A stretch of DNA of 64,000 nt from Polytrichum commune. Lineage: Eukaryota; Streptophyta; Polytrichopsida; Polytrichales; Polytrichaceae. This document shows, piece after piece, positions 57,828-64,000 of the stretch. How positions within the stretch are numbered: the first letter of the stretch is position 1; each line of letters begins with the position of its first letter. Position numbers and translations under genes: made by a program. The DNA lies in assembly GCA_950295325.1 (NCBI GenBank), contig OX485803.1:29698001-29762000 (forward strand). Reading direction: 5' to 3'. The notes below the pieces were generated by a model. It was not told the DNA's origin. It ran no database searches and saw nothing but the letters and a program-made list of their open reading frames with translations.

Positions 57828-58928
57828 GAGGACTGGAAGGAAGTGACGGATAAGATTGCAGGACCTTGGCGGCACTTATTAGAAGACGACTCATACATCA
57901 CCCTCCTGGGGAAATGGATTGGATTTTACGTTGACTTGGACAAAGACCCGGCCTTTGTTTTTCAAAGTGATAGCAATATTACCCCACCTTGCATGCAATG
58001 GCACAACATGACTTTACCATTCCCAGTTCAATGTTTCATGGTTGGCACGCACTCTAGGTGCCTTAGGGTGTTGGAACGACCACTTGGTGAGATTGAAGGT
58101 TTTTTCCACAAGGTTAAAGTGATTCACACTAACAGAGGCCCTAAGAGAGAGGAGAAAAAGGAAGAAGTCGGTTTCTTCTATGGCAAAGTGGCCTCTCTTG
58201 GTTGGGACCCGGATAGGTGGCGGTGGATAGATGGGGGCAAGGTTCTTGATTATACAACCAAGGATGGTAGAGAATTCATTACCAAAAGGAACCCGGTCAC
58301 CACCCGTGTGGCAAACAATTGGCAAGGCTACCTACCGAGCAACTATAGGTTTTACTGGTCATAGGTTTGGGACCCGCTTAGGGCTGGTAAAGAAGCCGCA
58401 TTCATGTGGTCAATTTGGCATAATGCGGTGGTTGTCAATGAATGGAGGGCACGCATTGCACCGACCTCTATCTCCAAACAATGTGTGTTTTGTCTGCCCA
58501 ACACGAGTGAATCAATCAAACATAAGTTTTGGGATTGTATTCAAGCCAAGAGAGCATGGAGATGGACAACGTTTATTATGCATGCACTCTGTGGGGTGAG
58601 GACGGGCAATCACGATAGCTTCAATTGGAAGCAAGCTTTGTTTGGAGAAAGGATTCCCAAAAGATACGGCAAGATGATTAAAATTTGGCACCTCCTAAGA
58701 GGCATTACTCTTTGGACCATTTGGATTGAACGCAATGATAAGGTGTTTAATCATGAACAATGGCATGAGTCCAAGGTTAAGCATCGTATTTCGGACGAAC
58801 TCATTATCTACACCAAAAGGGCTTGGAACCGGGTGATTGAATTGATCAAAATTGGTAGTTTCTCTGCGGAAGCCCTCATCAAGGGTTTCGACAAATCCTG
58901 GGGAGCTAGGAATGTTCTTTGTAAATGA
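57828..58928 (+). pseudogene. LINE ORF2 C-terminal part with zinc knuckle, one stop
   Basis: A continuous frame from EDWKEVTDKIAGPW to the end at 58,928 is broken by a single TAG at 58,362-58,364. The part after it holds NEWRARIAP and the knuckle C-x2-C-x9-H-x4-C (residues 27, 30, 40 and 45 counted from the ATG at 58,404). It matches the minus-strand copy at 3,367-3,996 almost residue for residue. The 3' UTR (58,929-59,071) ends GGCCTTCTGTCTCC before the A-rich tail. Confidence 0.85.
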
Positions 58929-59089
58929 CACAATTTGATCATTGAGTTGAATTGGAAAAGACAACGTAGGTAATCGGGTGGGAGGCTTGGCTTGGGTGTT
59001 TGTGGTGGTGTGGGCGTGTTTTTTCCTTTTATTTCAATCTTCTGGCATTGGCTTCTTGGCCTTCTGTCTCCAAAAAAAAAGAAAAAAAA

Positions 59090-59103
59090 TTCCCTATTAT
59101 TTC
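59090..59103 (+). repeat. Right target-site duplication of the LINE
   Basis: TTCCCTATTATTTC, exact copy of 54,203-54,216. Confidence 0.88.
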
Positions 59104-59123
59104 ATTAAGGTACACAAATCTTA

Positions 59124-59617
59124 AACATATACACTTTAAACTCCGTAGTATCACACCTGTGGCAACCAAAGTGCACGTTATATTACGGATTTTTATAGTG
59201 TTAACATAGATGCGTGATACTATAGAATTAGTGTAGCATGTGACATTATGGAATAACATAAAGGAGATGTGGACAATTTGAATTCGTTCTCCCGTCACCT
59301 ATGCTAGTGTGGTCCAGTCCTCTTGGCCTTTCCGGGCAATGTGGTGGACGCATGCACCAACATTCGACAAGTGGCAAAAGAATAAGAAGAAGAATAAGAA
59401 GGTGACACTCCACATGTTGACACATGGCACAATGCGAGGGTGTGGGTTGACTTCTTTGGTGGTTTGCATTAATGAAAATTTTCGTGATGTAAGAAAGAGA
59501 AGTGTGACAATAAGGAGTGAGATTTGAACTACGAACATCCATTCCCTAGAGTTTTGGGATATTAGAGAGTGTGTGACATTATGAAGGTTGATATTACGGA
59601 GTTTAGGGTGTACTTTA
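59124..59617. repeat. Imperfect inverted repeat pair, possible small TIR element
   Basis: AAACTCCGTAGTATCACACC near 59,130 is mirrored by TGATATTACGGAGTTT near 59,590-59,605. The arms are only ~22 bp. Frames between them have no motif. Confidence 0.35.
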
Positions 59618-61012
59618 AGCTCTACACCCACTTAAGTTTCTTGTAGGCCCATGAAACATGAAGATAGTGCAAGATGATTAGCAAATTCGATTCTTGCCTA
59701 GTCATTCCCCTCATGATTTCGGAGCTCATAAGAATCATGAATACCTTATTCATTAACAAAGTGAAGATTTTTTCTTTCTTTCTCCTCAGACTTAGTCATT
59801 TAGGTTCCTCCAATCTAGAATGGTTAATAAACTTTAAACACGTAGACCAAAAATGACACAAGGAGGGACTACGTTTTGAATGTTCACCGCGTTGAAATGA
59901 TTACGGTAGTAGTGCAAAGGTGAGCTTGGTGCTTATGGATAGAGGTCAAAATGGCAAATCCAAAGAGCCTATTCTCACGTCCAAAGTCTAAGAAATGAGC
60001 ATGGGAGAAAACATCAGAATACAAGACAAAAAGGAGCGTGACTTTGCATTCTCACTACGCCCAAACAACTAAAATTTAGCAGGCGCCGAGCTTGGTGTAG
60101 ACCTATGAATTAAACATGAGAACATTAGTCTTGTTTTGGGAAACTAAGAGCAATAATTATTGAAGATATCATCATTTGAAACAACTGGTGGTATTTCTCG
60201 AAAGGTAGGTTTTGGTGGAGATGACCTCTTTAATTAGCCATGTGGTCACTTCAAACTGAGAATATCATTTTTCAAAATTTGTAAATAAAATGTGCTTTGC
60301 TAATGTTTTGGAATAACTTGAACAATCGTTAGTGAAAACATATGCAATAATCTCATTTTCTTGTAGAGTTAGTGTCCCATACCACTTCAAATATTTTAGT
60401 AGTGTTAATAGATCATTTTTCAATGGGTAGGAACCATTTAGTTGTGACTCGTGGATATGCGCTATATAATTAATTCAAGTGACATTGCCCAGTAGCATGA
60501 TCACACAATTCATGTACTAATAGAAATACATGCACTAGCATACATGTATTCCAATTGCACAATAAGTAGAAAAAATTATGTTACGAAGTGGGATTAATTA
60601 GTGGCACATCATTCACTTGCAAGTTTCTTATGAGTGGGTGCTATTGAAGGCCTAGGGGTGTTGTCCACAACTACTTGAGGAGCTCAACTTGGACAAATTG
60701 CATTTAGGATTACATTTATGATAATCAATGACTAGTACCACCAACAATAAATATTTGGAAAGCGGTACTTTTGTCAATGGTGAATACGTGGGGCAAAGCA
60801 ACGCCTTTTGGTATCAAGGTTGTTGGTTGTGTTGTATAGCCTAAACTTGAGGCACACCTCAAGAGGCTCTTGTTACAAGAAGAGTGTCGTGTAGGATGAT
60901 TCGGGAACACATGAGCATTTTGCATTTTGGTCTCTTGTGTTCCTTCTTTTAATCAACAAAAAACCATTCTCCTCTTGAATGTGAATCATCATGAATTTAT
61001 TGCGAATGTCTT
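59618..61012. other. No supported gene
   Basis: AT-rich DNA, short frames, no pairable repeats. Confidence 0.4.
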
Positions 61013-61021
61013 TATAAACCC

Positions 61022-61526
61022 CTGGGTACGCAACTCCCATATTATACGCAGGGGGCATCGTACTTAAAACGGCTTAGAGGACGGCTTTTGTAAAAATTAT
61101 ATCAAATTATATCAAATTAAAATGATCAAAAAGTTGGGTGAAGACCAAATTAAATAAAATGAGATGAAAAAAAAGTTGGGTCGCATATTTATTAAGCCTC
61201 CCATTAAAATTATAAGCCACAAATAGTTGCCTCCCATTAAAATTATAATTCATTCACAATGTTAAAATTTTATTAAAAAGTCCAAAAAGTTGGGTAGTTT
61301 GACCTATGGTACATGTATTAAAAAAATCATATAATTAGGTTTTTAATGCAATTATATGCTTCAAAATATATGCATTTCCTATATATAATTACATTTTTGG
61401 ATTCCTTGTTAGAAGGGCTACAAGGGTTTCCTACATTAAAACAAATTGTATCACTCAATATTGGACTAAAACGCATTATAAGTGATTATAATCAGGACCA
61501 TATAATACGGGAGTTGCGTACCCGGG
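61022..61526. mobile_element. MITE with 9-bp target duplication (MULE-like), 505 bp
   Basis: Terminal repeats CTGGGTACGCAACTCCCATA and the inverse of GGGAGTTGCGTACCCGGG. The 9-bp sequence TATAAACCC is exactly repeated at 61,013-61,021 and 61,527-61,535. A 9-bp duplication points to the Mutator superfamily. No coding sequence. A truncated copy lies at 4,244. Confidence 0.88.
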
Positions 61527-61539
61527 TATAAACCCAACA

Positions 61540-62000
61540 CTGCATTTTTCATGTCATCTGGATGCATATTGAAAGAGAACCATGATCTAGTCTCCATCCA
61601 ATGTCTTCTTCATAGTTGATAATTTGGAACATCTAAGCTTCATTGGAAACATGCTCTAAATATATTAATTTCTTTTCTTTTGAAACTTTTTTTCCTTTTT
61701 TTGAGACACGACTCATCATGTATTGACAAGAAACAGTGAAATGTATCATTGGATAACAATATTAATGAACATTGTGTATTTCATTCTCCTCTCTCCTATT
61801 CTCTTTAGCTTAAAACCATTCCTATATTAGAATGTGAACCTTGCGTGATTTTATCAAGAAAAAGTCTATAAAATGAACACCACATGTTTTCAGGTCAGCT
61901 GGATCCATATTGGAAGAGGACCATGATTTGGTCTCCATCCAATGTCTCGGCCTTCACAGTTCATTGGATCATCTAATAAGCTTCACTGAAGGCCAGGGGG
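61540..62000 (+). repeat. Local duplication of a ~120-bp block
   Basis: 61,545-61,665 and 61,885-62,000 share TCTGGATGCATATTG / GCTGGATCCATATTG, CCATGAT(C/T)T(A/G)GTCTCCATCC and a tail with AAGCTTCA. About 215 unrelated bases separate them, including a T-rich tract near 61,690. No frame. Confidence 0.6.
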
Positions 62001-63233
62001 TTCTATCTAGAAATCCCCATAGCCTTTACAAATTTCATGTTGTACATTGATATGGCCCAGTATTCTCAACTCTCAAGATTCGATGAACTCGGCAAGCTGG
62101 AAAGGCATATTGGCTCATCATGCTCTGAAGGTACTCCAGCCTAGTGACAAGTTAAACTTTTTGTTTGTTTGAAGACACGCGCTTCAAAAAGTAGTTCCAC
62201 GAAAAAGTCCGATTGGAGTTACCGTCCTTGCACAAGTGGGACGATCCACAAGGTTATTTATCAGTTGCCTTGAAGTAGCCAATAAACTTGATTACTTGCT
62301 TGCAGGTTGAAGTTCGTAGGCCGGTGGGGTTGAAGGGTGCACTAGCGCTGACCTTAATACAGTATATTGCACTTAGGCTCCACTATTAAGTCTCTTAATT
62401 CAATTTGAGACTACAAATTCAAGATTTCAAAAGCCCAAAAATGTGTTTCCACAGAATCCATTAAGATACTAAGAGAAAAGCAAACACTGTCCAAACTCTA
62501 CTCTCTGACTTAGCAATGAACCTCTTGAGAGTGTTTTAGTTGATACATTAAAATACTTATCAAAACACTCAACCAAATACTGTATCATGCTCAAACGCCC
62601 CTAAGTCTTGTTACCATCAATAATAAATATATATTTCAGAGAGTGTTGAAACCTTCATACTGGCCCAAGGTCACACTTTTTACATGAAGAAATACAATCC
62701 TTAGGGTACTAATTACTATATAACATCTTAGTCAAGCAAAAAGACTCTAAGTAGGTAAGTCCTTTCCAGTCACCTTGCACTAGTTCATAGCATCAATGTC
62801 GTTTATTTTTGAAGCACAGAGAGGAATTAGCTAGGAGGGCAGGGTATAAGGATGAGCAGATGAATAGACTTCAAAAGCTGGGAGCAAATCAAAGTCACAC
62901 TCTAGTAAGGCTCCGAATGATGTGAAACCGGAAGTTGATTGTTGAGTTTAGACTTAAGTGGACCAAATGAGACGCATAATTCTCTTAGGTTTTCAAGTTC
63001 TTCTGTTGATACCAAACCTTGAATTATAACTTGGTGCTAAGTCGCTCTACCCTACGATCACTTCTCGATTTACTTATGCTGGATTTAGAACCTTGGATTG
63101 GCGATTTGATCGTCTTCATCCAGAACCATGCTGGGATTGATCTTGATGGCACACCAAATTGGCAGCAATCGTGAAGCTCTAAGTAATTCGGAGAGCAGCA
63201 AGACATGAGGAGGGGAGGTCGTGAAGGAAGGAG
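62001..63233. other. Region downstream of the NIP gene, no second gene supported
   Basis: A 60-codon minus frame at 63,024-63,206 starts after a pyrimidine-rich stretch but has no motif. 62,000-63,000 shows nothing recognisable. Confidence 0.35.
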
Positions 63234-63275
63234 GGTTTGGGGTTAAGGGTTAGGGGATAATGCTTAGGGTTGAGG
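63234..63275 (+). repeat. Short degenerate telomere-like run
   Basis: GGGTTTGGGGTTAAGGGTTA followed by GGGG, a 7-base interruption and TTAGGGTTGAGG resembles variants of the plant telomere repeat TTTAGGG. On the minus strand it reads as telo-box sequence. Confidence 0.5.
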
Positions 63276-63323
63276 CCGTGTTCATGTGCAGAGGAAATTG
63301 CAAAGGAGTTGATCGGGTCATGG

Positions 63324-63343
63324 CGTCTGGATGATTCCAGACG
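63324..63343. repeat. Small perfect hairpin downstream of the NIP stop codon
   Basis: CGTCTGGA-TGAT-TCCAGACG: 8-bp stem, 4-base loop, about 60 bases after the stop on the minus strand, so probably within the 3' UTR. Confidence 0.6.
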
Positions 63344-63404
63344 AATTATTTAGGAGACTTATTAGGACGCTACCATTTCTTCATCTCCTTCTTCCTCCTC
63401 TTCT

Positions 63405-63597
63405 TCAACGGCGGAAGCTGCGAGGGATGGCGGCAGTGGACTCTTCCACTTTGAGGCGCACGGCTGTGTAAGCGGTGGCTCCCGAAACGCAGCCCAGGAC
63501 TGGCCCCAGTATGTAAATCCAGATGCTTTTGTAACTGTCGGCTGCAATTGCGGGACCTAGAGTGCGTACCGGGTTCATGGATCCGCCGGAAGTCGAC
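63405..63597 (-). CDS. Last exon of a NIP5/NIP6-type aquaporin (boron/metalloid channel)
   Basis: The exon opens after a strong acceptor (TTCTCCACTGCAG, ending at 63,598) and encodes the last 64 residues. SGGSMNPVRTLGPA is loop E of a nodulin-26-like intrinsic protein: the second pore motif is NPV rather than NPA, and the arginine of the selectivity filter follows it. NPV here is characteristic of NIP5;1 and NIP6;1, which conduct boric acid in plant plasma membranes. Next come the sixth membrane helix (IWIYILGPVLGCVSGATAYTAV) split here as IWIYILGPVLG and CVSGATAYTAV, and a tail ending PRSFRR, the same ending as Arabidopsis NIP5;1/NIP6;1. The exon's first base completes a split codon. Upstream exons, including the NPS loop B, are outside the window. 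NIP5 versus NIP6 cannot be decided from this part. Confidence 0.9.
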
Positions 63598-64000
63598 CTG
63601 CAGTGGAGAATACAACACACATTGAAGTTGCATAAGCAGAGGCATGAGAATAAGAATAAGTTTCCTATACTCTGAAATGATCGATCTGAGACTCATATAG
63701 TTCTTAAGCATGCGTAAGGACGTTCTCTTTCTAAACGAGCTTCAAGAACAAATTTCCAAAGAATTGAGGTCCTGCTTCCATCTACCATCAAGCTTCAATT
63801 GAAAAGACATTGCCAAAGAATAATCCCGCCGAGTGCTTCTCTCCAAGATGCTTATCTAGGGAGAACACCCATGACTACACCACTTAAGACTGTTTCGGAG
63901 TCAATCGACTGTGATGACAAATACTGTGCGAAAGAATCAAACAAGTTGAGGTAAGGAGGGAAATGGCTTGAAAAGAGACGACATTACTTCACATTTGCAG
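63598..64000 (-). other. Intron of the NIP gene (partial)
   Basis: Follows the acceptor at 63,598 and shows no upstream exon before the window ends, so the intron is at least 400 bases long. A long open frame crossing it is not NIP-like upstream of the acceptor. Confidence 0.7.

Larger units (their letters stand above)
54217..59089 (+). mobile_element. L1-type LINE insertion with 5' inversion, dead
   Basis: Bounded by the 14-bp duplication and ending in an A-rich tail (59,072-59,089). Order left to right: a few LINE bases, a nested TIR element (54,227-55,540), an inverted LINE segment carrying the end of the endonuclease and the linker (55,544-55,914), then the sense segment with polymerase and zinc-knuckle parts. 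The inverted segment lies upstream of the sense segment with the endonuclease end at the junction, which is the arrangement produced by twin priming. Multiple stops and frameshifts make it inactive. Confidence 0.85.

Noticed and set aside
63362-63547. Alternative minus frame ending in an E-rich tail over the NIP exon
   Set aside because: The neighbouring frame carries the NIP loop E, helix 6 and the conserved PRSFRR ending; the E-rich frame is read from GA-rich 3' UTR.
1-64000. Search for tRNA, rRNA, riboswitch, CRISPR or defence-type gene clusters
   Set aside because: No CCA-ending cloverleaf, rRNA core, regularly spaced CRISPR-like repeats or clustered accessory genes were found by eye; the tandem arrays have no unique spacers between units.

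Overview
This is plant nuclear DNA from a large, repeat-rich genome. The evidence is the single recognisable gene end (a plant NIP5/NIP6-type aquaporin exon at the right edge), plant-style transposons (L1-like LINEs, hAT, PIF/Harbinger, solo LTRs, MULE-like MITEs), AT-rich intergenic DNA, and in-frame stops of the kind that cytosine deamination produces. An angiosperm is the best guess because the aquaporin C-terminus ends like angiosperm NIP5;1/NIP6;1. The species cannot be read from the window. No operons, CRISPR arrays, rRNA or confident tRNA genes were seen.

Layout. 1-5.8 kb: two LINE fragments (one per strand) and AT-rich DNA. 5.8-8.65 kb: a 2.84-kb solo LTR with TG...CA ends and a perfect 5-bp target duplication. 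8.65-17.5 kb: sparse, decayed DNA with a 0.5-kb foldback element, a promoter-like GC-rich patch and an old decayed reading frame. 17.5-35.6 kb: a dense stack of transposons. It holds three copies of a long-TIR element (8-bp target duplications), one of them split by an 801-bp hAT; two more copies of the solo LTR, one inserted head-over in the other; a PIF/Harbinger MITE inside that; and two copies (A, B) of a ~2.3-kb unit carrying different insertions. 35.6-54.2 kb: dispersed repeats, exon-like blocks of an unrecognised minus-strand gene (41.9-45.2 kb), a C-rich block with a 53-bp minisatellite, and several AACCGGTT-type repeats. 54.2-59.1 kb: a dead LINE whose 14-bp target duplication, 5' inversion and poly(A) tail are all visible, interrupted by a 1.3-kb TIR element that contains a 72-bp minisatellite. 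59.1-64 kb: a 505-bp MITE with a 9-bp target duplication, a local duplication, and the last exon of the NIP aquaporin gene on the minus strand.

The genes do not form a working system. Apart from the NIP exon and possibly the 42-45 kb exon blocks, the coding sequence is dead transposon protein. The most informative property is the nesting: almost every insertion has its empty site preserved in a sister copy inside the same 64 kb, so the insertion order can be read directly. I found no previously undescribed enzymatic or defence system. The best candidates for novelty are the long-TIR element family and its relation to the foldback at 14.7 kb, the minisatellite inside the TIR element, and the unrecognised reading frames.
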